DNA from: Sphingomonas sp.
GTDB lineage: Bacteria; Pseudomonadota; Alphaproteobacteria; Sphingomonadales; Sphingomonadaceae
Reading direction: 5' to 3'
Assembly: GCF_025362505.1 (NCBI RefSeq)
Contig: NZ_JANYGG010000061.1
Span: 1-39,533, forward strand
DNA length: 39,533 bases
Shown: piece by piece, positions 1-9,047 of the stretch
Position numbering within the stretch: position 1 is the first letter of the stretch
Layout of the letters: the number at the start of each line of letters is the position of its first letter
Position numbers and translations under genes: made by a program
Notes under the pieces: model-generated
The model's input: only the letters and a program-made list of their open reading frames with translations
Database searches by the model: none
Told to the model about the DNA's origin: nothing

Positions 1-1
1 C

Positions 2-1876
2 AAGAGCTATTTTCCCGACAACGCGGTCGAGTTCTTCGTCAGCTACTACGATTATTACCAGCCCGAGGCCTATGTCCCCCGGTCGGACACCTACATCGAG
101 AAGGAAAGCTCGGTGAACGAGGCGATCGACCGGATGCGCCATTCGGCCACCCGATCGCTGCTCGAGCGCGACGACGTGATCATCGTCGCCTCGGTGTCGT
201 GCATCTATGGCATCGGTTCGGTCGAGACCTATTCGGCAATGATCTTCTCGATGAAGAAGGGCGCGCACGCCGACCAGCGCGAGATTATCCGCAAGCTGGT
301 GGCGCTCCAGTACAAACGCAACGATCAGTCCTTCACGCGCGGCAATTTCCGCGTGAAGGGCGACAATCTGGAGATTTTCCCGTCGCACTATGAGGACACC
401 GCGTGGCGGATTTCCTTTTTCGGCGACGAGATTGAGGAGATCGTCGAGTTCGACCCGCTGACCGGCAAGAAAGTCGCGTCGCTGGAGAGCGTCAAAGTCT
501 ATGCCAATTCGCATTATGTCACCCCGGGGCCGACGCTCAAGCAGGCGATGGAGGCGATCCGCCACGAACTCTCCGAGCGGTTGAAGGAGCTGGTCGCCGA
601 AGGGAAATTAATCGAGGCGCAGCGGATCGAGCAGCGCACCAATTTCGACTTGGAAATGATCGCCGCGACCGGCAGTTGCGCCGGGATCGAGAATTACAGC
701 CGCTTTCTCACCGGTCGCCTGCCCGGCGAGCCGCCGCCGACGCTGTTCGAATATCTCCCCGACAATGCGCTGCTGTTCGTTGACGAGAGCCACCAGACCG
801 TCCCCCAGATCGGGGCGATGGCCAAGGGCGATCACCGGCGGAAAATCACGCTCGCCGAATATGGTTTCCGCCTGCCGAGCTGCATCGACAATCGCCCGCT
901 GCGGTTCAACGAATGGGACGCGATGCGGCCGCAGACGACGTTCGTTTCGGCGACCCCGGGACCGTGGGAAATGGAAGCGACCGGCGGGGTCTTCTCCGAA
1001 CAGGTCATCCGCCCGACCGGGCTGATCGACCCGCCGGTCGAGATCAAGCCGGTCGAGGATCAGGTCGACGACCTCGTCAACGAAGCGAAGAAGGTCGCCA
1101 AGGCGGGCTATCGCACTCTCGTCACCACGCTGACCAAGCGCATGGCCGAAGACTTGACCGAATATCTCCACGAGGCGGGGCTTCGCGTCCGCTACATGCA
1201 CAGCGACGTCGAGACACTGGAGCGCATCGAGCTGATCCGCGACCTCAGGCTCGGAGTCTATGACGTGCTCGTCGGGATCAACCTGCTGCGCGAAGGGCTC
1301 GACATCCCCGAGTGCGGACTGGTCGCGATCCTCGACGCCGACAAGGAGGGGTTCCTGCGCTCCGAAACCTCGCTGATCCAGACCATCGGCCGCGCCGCGC
1401 GCAACATCGACGGGCGCGTGATCCTCTATGCCGACCGCGTCACCGGCAGCATGGAGCGCGCGATCAACGAGACCGACCGCCGCCGCGAACGCCAGGTCGC
1501 GTTCAACGAAGCGAACGGCATCACCCCGGCGTCGATCAAGAGCCACATCAACGACATCATGAGCGATATCAGCCTGCGCGACGGCGTGCTGGTCGAGACC
1601 GGCGACGACGAGCGCCCGCACCTCGTCGGCCACAATTTGAAGGCCTACATCGCCGACCTCGAAAGCCGCATGCGCAAAGCCGCCGCCGACCTCGAGTTCG
1701 AGGAAGCCGGGCGCCTGCGCGACGAAATTCGCCGCCTCGAGGAAGACGAGCTCGGCATCCCCCAGCAACAACGCACCGCACCGCGCCCGGCCGGCAATTC
1801 CAAAGAAGGCAAACCGGGCACGCGAAAGACCCGCTACGGCAAGCAGTCGAAGACGAAGTGGGGTGGCAAGAAGTAG
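2..1876 (+). CDS. uvrB: UvrABC system protein B, 5'-truncated by window edge
   Basis: UvrB is the damage-verifying helicase-like subunit of nucleotide excision repair; it receives damaged DNA from UvrA and recruits UvrC. The frame is open from base 2, so the start and the N-terminal part with the Walker A loop lie outside the window. Visible parts include the [16 protein letters not shown] segment, the beta-hairpin region with [11 protein letters not shown], the helicase motif [13 protein letters not shown], the later helicase motifs [13 protein letters not shown] and QTIGRAARN, and a C-terminal UVR motif around [19 protein letters not shown] that in the family contacts UvrC. About 624 residues are present, which leaves roughly the first tenth to seventh missing. 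A basic Lys/Arg/Gly-rich tail follows the UVR motif. Identification is near certain. Confidence 0.97.
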   Translation, partial: KSYFPDNAVEFFVSYYDYYQPEAYVPRSDTYIEKESSVNEAIDRMRHSATRSLLERDDVIIVASVSCIYGIGSVETYSAMIFSMKKGAHADQREIIRKLVALQYKRNDQSFTRGNFRVKGDNLEIFPSHYEDTAWRISFFGDEIEEIVEFDPLTGKKVASLESVKVYANSHYVTPGPTLKQAMEAIRHELSERLKELVAEGKLIEAQRIEQRTNFDLEMIAATGSCAGIENYSRFLTGRLPGEPPPTLFEYLPDNALLFVDESHQTVPQIGAMAKGDHRRKITLAEYGFRLPSCIDNRPLRFNEWDAMRPQTTFVSATPGPWEMEATGGVFSEQVIRPTGLIDPPVEIKPVEDQVDDLVNEAKKVAKAGYRTLVTTLTKRMAEDLTEYLHEAGLRVRYMHSDVETLERIELIRDLRLGVYDVLVGINLLREGLDIPECGLVAILDADKEGFLRSETSLIQTIGRAARNIDGRVILYADRVTGSMERAINETDRRRERQVAFNEANGITPASIKSHINDIMSDISLRDGVLVETGDDERPHLVGHNLKAYIADLESRMRKAAADLEFEEAGRLRDEIRRLEEDELGIPQQQRTAPRPAGNSKEGKPGTRKTRYGKQSKTKWGGKK

Positions 1877-1933
1877 TGCACTTCCGGCTCCTGGCCGACG
1901 CAACTCCCGGCACCCGCGCGCGTTGCGCCCCTT

Positions 1934-2512
1934 ATGAGAATCGTTTCGCTCCTGTCAGGACTTGCATTCGCCGTATCACTCGGCGGCTGCAACCGCTCCT
2001 CGCCCATCGCCAACGATGCCGTCGCGCTTCCCGATAATTCGGTCGGCGACGCTCCCGCCGCCGGGCTCGCCGCCCCCGCCAACGCCGCCGCAGCCGAAGC
2101 CGTCGTCAGGGCCTCGCTCCCGCTGCCGAACGACGGCATGGCGTGGAGCTGGGACGGGCAAGAGGGCGCCGCCGAATATGGCGCCGGCCCCCAGGCACCC
2201 GCGTTCGAGATCGCCTGTAAAGACGGCAAGTTGCTGTTCCACCGCATCGACGCCGCTCCGGCCGGCGGCAAGGGTACGATGAGCTTCACCGGCAATGGCC
2301 ATGCCGCCTCGGTGCCCGCCGTCGCGATTGGCGACACCGCCACACTGTCGAGCAGCTGGCTCGCCACTCAGCCGCCATCGGACACGACCCAAGCGGTCGC
2401 GAGGGTGTTTTCCGGCCCCGGCCCGGTCGAAATCGCGCTGTCTGGGACTACCACGCTCGTCACCGTGCCCTCGCCGCTCTCGCTTCGCCCGTTCGCACTG
2501 TGCCGCATATAA
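1934..2512 (+). CDS. Hypothetical lipoprotein
   Basis: The 192-residue product begins with a short signal peptide ending in a lipobox (SLGGC, Cys19), so it is probably a lipidated envelope protein. A low-complexity Ala/Pro-rich linker (about residues 25-65) follows. The rest is a compact domain with the pieces MAWSWDGQ, FEIACKDGKLLFHR and a C-terminal FALCRI; its two Cys residues could form a disulfide. I do not recognise a named family. It lies 57 bp after uvrB on the same strand and could be co-transcribed with it. A hairpin follows directly after the stop codon. No obvious Shine-Dalgarno sequence precedes the ATG, so the start rests on the lipoprotein signal. Confidence 0.75.
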   Translation: MRIVSLLSGLAFAVSLGGCNRSSPIANDAVALPDNSVGDAPAAGLAAPANAAAAEAVVRASLPLPNDGMAWSWDGQEGAAEYGAGPQAPAFEIACKDGKLLFHRIDAAPAGGKGTMSFTGNGHAASVPAVAIGDTATLSSSWLATQPPSDTTQAVARVFSGPGPVEIALSGTTTLVTVPSPLSLRPFALCRI

Positions 2513-2514
2513 CA

Positions 2515-2540
2515 AGGGCGGCCCCCTTCGGGACCGCCCT
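2515..2540. terminator. Hairpin between convergent genes
   Basis: AGGGCGG (2515-2521) pairs with CCGCCCT (2534-2540) around a CCCTTCGGG-type inner loop. It lies immediately after the lipoprotein stop and before the convergent autotransporter stop. There is no clear T-run, so it is an imperfect intrinsic terminator for either direction. Confidence 0.6.
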
Positions 2541-2561
2541 CATCCGTGACGAACTGAAGAA

Positions 2562-4427
2562 CTAGAAGCCGAAGTTCAACCCGACCTGGCCTGAGGTCTC
2601 GTTGCCCTGCTTCTTGCCGAACGTGCCCGACACCGCGGCGTCGATCGACACCCCCCCGGTGATCGACGAGGCCAGCCCGGCCGAAGCGCGGGCATAGGTC
2701 TTCTTGCTCGCGTCGGCGAAGGCGAAATGGTTGATGATCGTCGGGGCGGCGGTCAGCGCATAATAAGCGGTGCGCCCGTCGCCCGTGAAATCCTTCTCGG
2801 CGACCAGGCTGGCAAACGGCCGGAAATGGCTGTCGCCGGTGCCGAAGTCGCCGCGCAGCTCGATCCCGGCGTCCCCGCGCAGCGACGAGAAGCGCTGCTC
2901 GCGCACGTTGAGCGTCAGCGCCGCGTCGCCCGTCTCGGTGTAGGCGTTGACCTTGGCCTTGGCGTAATCGAGCGCGACCACCGGCCCGACGCGAAATCCG
3001 CCCATCGGCATGAGATAACCCGCCTTGGCGCCGGCCAGCCAGTGTGTGCCACTCGGCTTCGCCGACATCGCGTCGATCACGCCGGCCCGCTCGATGCGGT
3101 GCTTGTCGTGGCCATAGCCAAGATACCCTTGGGCGAACCCGCCGGCGATCCCGAACCCGGCGAATGCGCCAAGCTGGTAGCTTTGCGAGCGGGTGCTGGC
3201 TGCGTCATTGGCGAACCGCGCCTTGGGCCGCGAGTAGTTGGCGGCGATGCCCGCGGTGCCGTTGCTGAACCCGGCCTCGAGGCCGAGCGTGCCGCCGACG
3301 CTGGTCACCTTGAACTGGTCGTTGGTCATGCTCGCAGCCACCTTGCGGGTGAAGCTGTCACCGACAGCGAACAGGCGGACACCGCTGAGCAGTTCTCCGT
3401 CGCGCGGGCTGCCGAGGTCCATCCGTGTCGTCAGCGTCCGCCCGAACTGACGCGCGATATCGAGCGCGAGGTCGCTCGTCGCCTGCAGCGTCAGCGGCGC
3501 TTCCATCTGCGTCGCAACATAGCGAGCGACGATGGCAAAGCCCGCCGAGGTTAGGTGCAGCCCGTCGACGTAGAACAGATATTGGCTGGAGTAAGCCGAA
3601 TTGAGGCAACTGGCGATCGGTGCGCACACTCCCGCGCTGGTCAGCCCGTAGGCCGTCGGATTGGCAGAGACCCGCGACAAGGCCAGGGATAAGTCGAGAT
3701 AATTGACGATCGCCCCGTTGGCCGCATAACCCGCCAGCGTCGGCTGCATGGCGCTATTGAAGGTCGTCGAATAGCTGGTGCGGATCGCAAAAGCGGACGG
3801 GTCACCCGCGACTTCAGGAAGGGACGCGGTATTGCCGGCGAGGAAGCTGATGTTGCGCGCCCCGGCAGCGACCAGTGCGTCGAGGCCGGTCTTGGCGGCG
3901 GCGGCGGCGGCAGCGCCAGCGGCGGGCGCGCCAAGCAACGTCCCGGGCGCGATCACCGGCCCGGGAGTGCCGTTGGCCACGCTGCCACGCTGATAGAGGC
4001 GGGCGTCGTTGCCGCCGATCGACACGGCCAGCAGGTCGGTCGGGCCAAACCTGCCGCTGACGCGCGGGAACGCGGCGGGCCCGCCGCCGGCGAGGAAACT
4101 GCCAAATTCCGTCGGGAAGCCAAGCCCCGGGCCGGTGACGGTGTTATAATCACTTGTCAGCGCGCCGCCGATCGCGAAATTGTCGATCGGCACGTTCAAT
4201 AGCTGGCCAAGCGTGTCGATATAATTCGTCCCGCCCGAGAGGCGCCCGGTGGGGTAGATGACGGTCGTCAACGGATTGAGCCCGACCAGCTGGAAGAAAT
4301 TGCCGTCGTCGGCATAGCTGTCGCCGAACGCGACAATGCGACTCACCCGCTGGGCGGAGGCGGGGGCGGCGAGCCCCAGAGCGGTGGCGCCAAGCAGAGT
4401 GGCAGCCAGTAGGCGGCGATAGATCAT
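2562..4427 (-). CDS. GDSL-family autotransporter esterase
   Basis: The 621-residue protein has a signal peptide cleaved near ASA-Q26 and an SGNH/GDSL hydrolase passenger domain: block I GDSYADDG with catalytic Ser37, block III GGNDAR, and block V DGLHLT with the Asp/His pair. The last 270 or so residues look like an autotransporter beta-barrel and end in Phe (GLNFGF), as expected of an outer-membrane protein recognised by the BAM complex. Family members such as EstA-type esterases stay anchored in the outer membrane and hydrolyse short-chain or lipid esters. The start at 4427 is chosen because AGAGGA lies 7 bases upstream and the signal peptide begins there; longer in-frame starts add a non-signal extension. 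The gene is convergent with the preceding lipoprotein gene. Confidence 0.92.
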   Translation of the reverse strand: MIYRRLLAATLLGATALGLAAPASAQRVSRIVAFGDSYADDGNFFQLVGLNPLTTVIYPTGRLSGGTNYIDTLGQLLNVPIDNFAIGGALTSDYNTVTGPGLGFPTEFGSFLAGGGPAAFPRVSGRFGPTDLLAVSIGGNDARLYQRGSVANGTPGPVIAPGTLLGAPAAGAAAAAAAKTGLDALVAAGARNISFLAGNTASLPEVAGDPSAFAIRTSYSTTFNSAMQPTLAGYAANGAIVNYLDLSLALSRVSANPTAYGLTSAGVCAPIASCLNSAYSSQYLFYVDGLHLTSAGFAIVARYVATQMEAPLTLQATSDLALDIARQFGRTLTTRMDLGSPRDGELLSGVRLFAVGDSFTRKVAASMTNDQFKVTSVGGTLGLEAGFSNGTAGIAANYSRPKARFANDAASTRSQSYQLGAFAGFGIAGGFAQGYLGYGHDKHRIERAGVIDAMSAKPSGTHWLAGAKAGYLMPMGGFRVGPVVALDYAKAKVNAYTETGDAALTLNVREQRFSSLRGDAGIELRGDFGTGDSHFRPFASLVAEKDFTGDGRTAYYALTAAPTIINHFAFADASKKTYARASAGLASSITGGVSIDAAVSGTFGKKQGNETSGQVGLNFGF

Positions 4428-4780
4428 GAGACGTCCTCTACAAGTGACCGGCGCCCGGCCTTTCTTCGACGTCCGTATTGCGGCGCACCCCGGCCACACA
4501 AGTGGCGCGAAGGCAACAGGAGGGGAAAATCAGCGCCTGATTCCAGTATCTTGGGCTTTCCGTAGCGTCAAACAGCCGCGCTAATGGCCGACGGTACATC
4601 TGAACAGACTTTAATGTCTTGCCGCGGGTTCGCTGGGCAACCGGCTCATCAGGATCGCCGCCCGCTCGCCCGGTCTCCGTCATCGGGATCCAGCGCACCG
4701 CATCGGCGCGGACCGGACGATTTCGCTTTCCTACAGTATAACCCATATGGTTTACATATCTGATTGAGGAAGAACCCGAC
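4428..4780. other. Divergent intergenic region, 353 bp
   Basis: This is the shared upstream region of the autotransporter gene (leftward) and the endolysin gene (rightward). It carries the AGAGGA ribosome site of the former near 4433 and GAGGAAGAA before the latter near 4766. A TATAAC hexamer at 4737-4742 next to a near-palindrome CCCATATGGTT could be the promoter of the lysis pair, but no good -35 hexamer was seen. The short leftward reading frame here looks non-coding. Confidence 0.5.
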
Positions 4781-5353
4781 ATGTCCGATGATCACGACTC
4801 GAGCGTTGCCACCATCGACCAGCTGGTCGACGCCCTGATCGACCGCGAGGGCGACTATGTCGCCAACCCCGCCGACCGTGGTGGCGCGACCCGCTTCGGC
4901 ATCACCGAGGCCGTCGCCCGCGTCCACGGCTATGGCGGCACGATGGCCGCGCTCCCGCGGGGCGAGGCAGCGGCCATCTATCGCCGGCTCTACTGGCTCC
5001 GGCCCGGCTATGACGCGATCGCGACCCGCGCGCCGCTAATTGCCGCCGAGATGTTCGATACCGGCGCCAACATGGGCCCGGCGGTTGCCACCACCTTCCT
5101 CCAGCGCAGCCTCACCGCGCTCAACCGCAACGGCAGGGATTATCCCGACCTGGTTCCCGACGGCCGCTCGGGACCGCGCACGCTCGCCGCGCTCGACGCT
5201 TTTCTCGCGCTGCGTGGAGCAACTGGCGAGATTGTCCTGCTCCGCGCGCTCGATGCGCTGCAGGGCGAACGCTACCTCCGCCTCGCCGAGCGCCGCCCCG
5301 CCAACGAGGCCTTTCTCTACGGCTGGCTCGCGAACCGTATCGGTAAGAATTAA
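4781..5353 (+). CDS. GH108-type peptidoglycan hydrolase, GTA/prophage endolysin
   Basis: The 190-residue product matches the glycoside hydrolase 108 (N-acetylmuramidase) family. The signature EGDYVANPADRGGATRFGIT at residues 23-42 holds the catalytic Glu23. The C-terminal half (LTALNRNGRDYPDLVPDGRSG onwards) resembles the peptidoglycan-binding domain that follows in this family. There is no signal peptide, as expected for an endolysin that needs a holin. GAGGAAGAA precedes the ATG. The next gene, 52 bp on, is a GTA-type holin, so the two form a lysis cassette. In Rhodobacter capsulatus an endolysin/holin pair of this kind sits apart from the GTA structural cluster and releases the particles; the same role here is an inference. 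Confidence 0.92.
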   Translation: MSDDHDSSVATIDQLVDALIDREGDYVANPADRGGATRFGITEAVARVHGYGGTMAALPRGEAAAIYRRLYWLRPGYDAIATRAPLIAAEMFDTGANMGPAVATTFLQRSLTALNRNGRDYPDLVPDGRSGPRTLAALDAFLALRGATGEIVLLRALDALQGERYLRLAERRPANEAFLYGWLANRIGKN

Positions 5354-5405
5354 GCTACGTCACCGTGAACATTCGGAACATTCGACCCATTTCAGGAGAC
5401 AAGTC

Positions 5406-5819
5406 ATGGCCTTACTCGACAGCATCATCGGACCGATTTCGCAGCTGCTCGACCGCATCATCCCCGACCCCCGCGTGCGCGACGAGGCCAAGCTGGCGCT
5501 CCTCAAGCTGCAAGGCGACCAGGAAATGGCCAGCCTGACGACCCAGATGCAGGCGATCGTCGCCGAGGCGCAGTCGCCCGACCCGTGGACCAGCCGGGCC
5601 CGCCCGTCGTTCCTCTACATCATGTACGCGCTGATCATGTGGTCGATCCCGATGGGCCTCATCGCCGCGGTCCAGCCGGGCATGGCGGTCGCCATCTCCA
5701 ACGGCATGACCGCCTACCTGCGCGGCATCCCCGACGAGCTCTACACCCTCTTCGGCACCGGCTACCTCGGCTACACCGCCGCGCGCACCTGGGGGAAGGT
5801 CAAGGGGGTGGAGAAATAG
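5406..5819 (+). CDS. Holin of 3TMs type (gene-transfer-agent release)
   Basis: The 137-residue protein has an N-terminal segment with DPRVRDEAKLALLKLQ, a helical linker, then hydrophobic segments at about 69-89, 91-106 and 112-127. The order and motifs (PDPWTSRARPSFLYIMY, then LFGTGYLGYTAARTW) match the family described as holin of 3TMs for gene-transfer release. It would form inner-membrane lesions that let the upstream GH108 endolysin reach peptidoglycan. TTCAGGAGAC gives a strong ribosome site before the ATG at 5406; a longer frame reading through the endolysin gene is not real. No capsid, portal, terminase or tail gene lies nearby, so this is not a full prophage. Confidence 0.9.
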   Translation: MALLDSIIGPISQLLDRIIPDPRVRDEAKLALLKLQGDQEMASLTTQMQAIVAEAQSPDPWTSRARPSFLYIMYALIMWSIPMGLIAAVQPGMAVAISNGMTAYLRGIPDELYTLFGTGYLGYTAARTWGKVKGVEK

Positions 5820-5857
5820 GCGTGCATCCCGGCGATGCCCCGCTACGTTAGTTCCGC

Positions 5858-6730
5858 ATGATCAGTCGCCTTCCCCGCTTCGCCCCCGCGCTCCTCGCCC
5901 TGCTGGGCTCGTGCACCGCTCCTGGCCTCCTCACCGGCATCAACGGCTTGCTGCCCGGTGACGCCGGTGCTCACCGCATCGCCGAGGCGGTGCCGTTCGG
6001 TCCGAGCGAGCGGCTGAAGCTGGACGTCTGGTCGCCGCGCCGCGCCGGCCACGCGCTGCCGGTAGTCATCTTTCTCTACGGCGGTGGCTGGGTCGCGGGT
6101 TCGCGGACCGACTATGGGTTCGCCGGATCGGCCTATGCGGGGCAGGGGTTCGTCACCGTTGTGCCCGACTATCGACTGGTGCCGACGGTGCGCTTCCCGA
6201 GCTTCGTCAATGACGGCGCGCTGGCGGTGAAATGGACCCGCGACAACATTGCCCGCTATGGCGGCGACCCCGACCGGATCGTGCTCGCCGGCCATTCCGC
6301 CGGTTCCTACAACGCCGCGATGCTCGCTCTCGACCCCCATTTCCTGCGCGATGCCGGGGTTCCGGCGGGGACGATCAAGGCCGCGGCGCTATTGTCGGGC
6401 CCGTACGACTTCTATCCCTTCACCGAAATGCGCGGGCGCGATGCGCTGGGCAACTGGCCGCGCCCAGCCGAAACCCAGCCGATCAATTTCGTCGGCCGCT
6501 CGTCACCGCCGATGCTGCTCGCCACCGGGAGCGACGACGACATCGTGAAGCCACGCAACAGTCAGGCGCTTGCCGCGAAGCTGCGCGCCAACGGCGTGCC
6601 CGTCGAGCTCAAGATCTACCCCGGCAAAAGCCACATCGACACCGTGAAGTCGCTCTCTCGCCCGTTCCGCAAGTCCACCCCGGCTCTGGCCGACAGCGCC
6701 GCATTCCTTCACCGGATCCTAGGGAGCTAG
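5858..6730 (+). CDS. Alpha/beta hydrolase, BD-FAE/HSL-like esterase, probable lipoprotein
   Basis: The 290-residue protein starts with a signal peptide and lipobox LLGSC (Cys19). The fold markers of the hormone-sensitive lipase-like esterases follow: YGGGW (residues 74-78) as the oxyanion loop variant of HGGGW, the nucleophile elbow GHSAG with Ser147, an acid in SDDDIV (about 226-227), and a late His259 in GKSHID. It probably hydrolyses ester bonds of small or cell-wall substrates in the periplasm; the substrate is not evident. Its 3' end overlaps the convergent Mur ligase gene by 12 bp. The ribosome site is weak, so the start is supported mainly by the signal peptide. Confidence 0.88.
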   Translation: MISRLPRFAPALLALLGSCTAPGLLTGINGLLPGDAGAHRIAEAVPFGPSERLKLDVWSPRRAGHALPVVIFLYGGGWVAGSRTDYGFAGSAYAGQGFVTVVPDYRLVPTVRFPSFVNDGALAVKWTRDNIARYGGDPDRIVLAGHSAGSYNAAMLALDPHFLRDAGVPAGTIKAAALLSGPYDFYPFTEMRGRDALGNWPRPAETQPINFVGRSSPPMLLATGSDDDIVKPRNSQALAAKLRANGVPVELKIYPGKSHIDTVKSLSRPFRKSTPALADSAAFLHRILGS

Positions 6731-8110
6731 GCGCGCCACCAGTTCGTCGGCGAACTCGCTCAGCGTATCGTCGCGCGCGCCCATGATGACGATGCGGTCG
6801 CCCGGCAGCGCTTCGCCGAGCAGGGCGTCGGCAATGCGCGGCCGCTCGGGCGTATGCTGGGCATCACCCCCCGCCGCGTTGACCGCCTCGGCCAGCCAGT
6901 CCGACCCGCGCGAGCGGTCGACCGTCCCACCCTGATAGACCGGGTCGGGCAGGTACAGCCGGTCGCCCTCGCGCAGGCCATGCGCGAAGGTCTGCGCCAG
7001 CTCGTTGCCCATCTTGGCGAGCGGTCCGAAGCCATGCGGCTGGAACATCACCAGCAATCGCCCCGGCTGCGCGGTCAGCGTCGCCAGCGTCGCCGCGATC
7101 TTGTCGGGGTTGTGGGCGAAGTCGTCGATCACCGTCACCCCGCCGGCGGTGCCGACCGTCTCGAGCCGCCGCCGCAGCCCCGCGAACCGCTCGATCGCGG
7201 CGACCGCCTCGCCCAGCGGCACGCCGAGCGCGACGACCGCGGCGAGCGCGGCCAGCGCGTTCGACGCATTGTGGCGGCCTGGCACGGCGAGGCGCAGCTG
7301 ATGCTGCTCGCCACCATGATCGACGCTGAATGCGACGCCATCGGGCAAGAGCTCGAGGTTGCGCCCGGTGAATGCCGCTTGCGGGCTGTCGAAGCCATAG
7401 CCGAGCAGGCGGTCTGCAGGCACCTCGTCGGCCAGCATCCGCGCCTCGGGGTCGTCGAGGTTGACCACCGCCCGCCGGGCGACACCGAGGAAGCCGCCGA
7501 ACAGGGTCCGCAGCGCCTCCATCGAATGATGGTCGAGGCTGACGTTGGTCAGCACCGCGACGGTCGGCCGATACAGCGCGATCGAGCCGTCGCTCTCGTC
7601 GACCTCGCCGACGAACAGCTCGGGATCGCCGACCAGCGCGCTGGCGAACGGCGCTTGCGGCGACACGAAATTCTTCATCACCGCGCCGTTCATTACCGTC
7701 GGCTGGCGGTGGCAGGCCGACAGTATCCAGCCGATCATCCCGGTGACGGTCGACTTGCCCGACGTGCCGCCGACCGCGATGCTGGCGTGCGCGGCGTTCA
7801 TCAGCTGGCACAGCAGTTGCGGGCGGGTGAGGTGGGGGAGGTGGAGTTCACGGGCGCGGACGACGTCGGGGATGCTGTCCTCGACCGCCGCCGAAGTGAC
7901 CAGCGTCGCGCCTTTCGCCAGCCCCGATCCGTCCTGCGCGAACAGACCGATCCCGAGCGACTTCAGATAATCGAATTTGGCGCCGAGCCGACCGGCATCG
8001 AGCGCGCGGTCGGAACCGGTGACCCGCGCCCCGCTGGCGCGGACGATCGCGGCAAGCGGCAGCATCCCGCTCCCGCCGATGCCGCAGAAATGAAAGCTTT
8101 GGTTCGTCAT
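6719..8110 (-). CDS. Mur ligase family protein, Mpl-like
   Basis: The 463-residue protein has the three Mur ligase domains. The N-terminal Rossmann-like UDP-MurNAc domain opens with FHFCGIGGSGM and ends near VTGSD. The central ATPase domain has the P-loop GGTSGKSTVTGM. The C-terminal domain includes DDFAHNPDKI and ends GDRIVIMGARDD. The P-loop reads GTSGKST where MurC and Mpl usually show GTHGKTT. Mpl joins recycled L-Ala-D-Glu-mDAP tripeptide to UDP-MurNAc, while MurC adds L-Ala; the divergent LD-carboxypeptidase gene 46 bp away, whose product would make that tripeptide, favours an Mpl role. MurC remains possible by sequence alone. The start at 8110 is chosen because GGIGGSG normally lies about ten residues from the N terminus. 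Confidence 0.85.
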   Translation of the reverse strand: MTNQSFHFCGIGGSGMLPLAAIVRASGARVTGSDRALDAGRLGAKFDYLKSLGIGLFAQDGSGLAKGATLVTSAAVEDSIPDVVRARELHLPHLTRPQLLCQLMNAAHASIAVGGTSGKSTVTGMIGWILSACHRQPTVMNGAVMKNFVSPQAPFASALVGDPELFVGEVDESDGSIALYRPTVAVLTNVSLDHHSMEALRTLFGGFLGVARRAVVNLDDPEARMLADEVPADRLLGYGFDSPQAAFTGRNLELLPDGVAFSVDHGGEQHQLRLAVPGRHNASNALAALAAVVALGVPLGEAVAAIERFAGLRRRLETVGTAGGVTVIDDFAHNPDKIAATLATLTAQPGRLLVMFQPHGFGPLAKMGNELAQTFAHGLREGDRLYLPDPVYQGGTVDRSRGSDWLAEAVNAAGGDAQHTPERPRIADALLGEALPGDRIVIMGARDDTLSEFADELVARLAP

Positions 8111-8156
8111 CGCCGCTGCCCTATTGCGGCGACGAGCGATTGCATAGGGAGTGGGC

Positions 8157-8969
8157 ATGCGGATTGCCGTGGTCGCGCCGAGTTGCGCGTTGAGTGCGAC
8201 GGCGGCGGAGCGGGTCGGCTCGATCCTCGCCGCACGCGGCGACGCCGAGCTTCTCATCCACCCGCAATGCTTCGCCCGCGATGGTCACTTCGCCGGTGAC
8301 GATGGGGCGAGGCTTGGCGCGCTGCGCGAGGTGATGGCCGATCCGGCGGTCGATGCCGTGTGGTTCGCACGCGGCGGCTATGGCTCGAACCGGATTGCCG
8401 AGGCGGCGCTGGCCGACCTGCCCGACGCGGCGCGGGCCAAGACCTACATGGGCTACAGCGACGCCGGCTTCCTTCTCGCGGGGTTGCACAAGGCGGGGCT
8501 CACGGTCGCACACGGGCCGATGGTCCAGGACGTGCTTCGCGACGGCGGCGAGGCGGCGGTCGGACGGGCGCTCGACTGGCTGGTGAAGCGCGACCGCACC
8601 GCGCTCGAGCCGGCGCTCGACGGGCCGGCGATGGCGTTCAACCTGACCGTGCTGTCATCACTGCTCGGCACCCCGCTCGAGCCTGACCTTACCGGCGTCG
8701 AGCTGCTGATCGAGGAAGTCGCCGAACATCTCTACCGCATCGACCGGATGATGTTCCACCTCGTCTCCTCGCCGGGCGCGCAAACGATCAGGCGCGTTCG
8801 CCTCGGCCGGGTCAGCGAGGTGCCGGTCAATGATCCGGCGTGGAATGGCGACGTCGAAGCGATCGTCCGCGACTGGTGCGAGCGCGCGCGCATCCCCTAC
8901 GGCGGCCCGGCCGACATCGGCCATGATGTCGCAAATCGGGTCGTTCCGTTTCCACTTGCCGCAAGTTAA
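8157..8969 (+). CDS. LD-carboxypeptidase (LdcA/MccF family)
   Basis: The 270-residue cytoplasmic serine peptidase begins MRIAVVAPSC, as typical members do. Visible elements are FARGGYGSNRI, the nucleophile in YMGYSDAG (Ser101), the glutamate region LLIEEVAEHLYRIDRM, and the catalytic His256 in DIGHDV. LdcA removes the terminal D-Ala from murein tetrapeptides during recycling; MccF relatives cleave microcin C. The divergent Mpl-like ligase supports the recycling role, since LdcA product is the Mpl substrate. The start at 8157 has AGGGAG upstream; a GTG six bases earlier overlaps that site and is less likely. Confidence 0.9.
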   Translation: MRIAVVAPSCALSATAAERVGSILAARGDAELLIHPQCFARDGHFAGDDGARLGALREVMADPAVDAVWFARGGYGSNRIAEAALADLPDAARAKTYMGYSDAGFLLAGLHKAGLTVAHGPMVQDVLRDGGEAAVGRALDWLVKRDRTALEPALDGPAMAFNLTVLSSLLGTPLEPDLTGVELLIEEVAEHLYRIDRMMFHLVSSPGAQTIRRVRLGRVSEVPVNDPAWNGDVEAIVRDWCERARIPYGGPADIGHDVANRVVPFPLAAS

Positions 8970-9047
8970 TCGCCCCTCTGACGCTGCGCTCTTGCAAGGG
9001 GGCTAGGATTGCGCTCTATCTCCACTCCGCACAACAGGAGGGCCAAA

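Noticed and set aside
608-1903. Long leftward ORF of 431 codons opposite uvrB
   Set aside because: It is a high-GC antisense shadow of a certain gene, with no ribosome site or family features.
4438-4782. Leftward ORF of 114 codons in the divergent gap
   Set aside because: No signal, motif or ribosome site; it overlaps the leader of both flanking genes.
4781-5819. A complete prophage around the endolysin/holin pair
   Set aside because: Neighbouring genes are ordinary envelope enzymes; no structural, packaging or integration genes are present.
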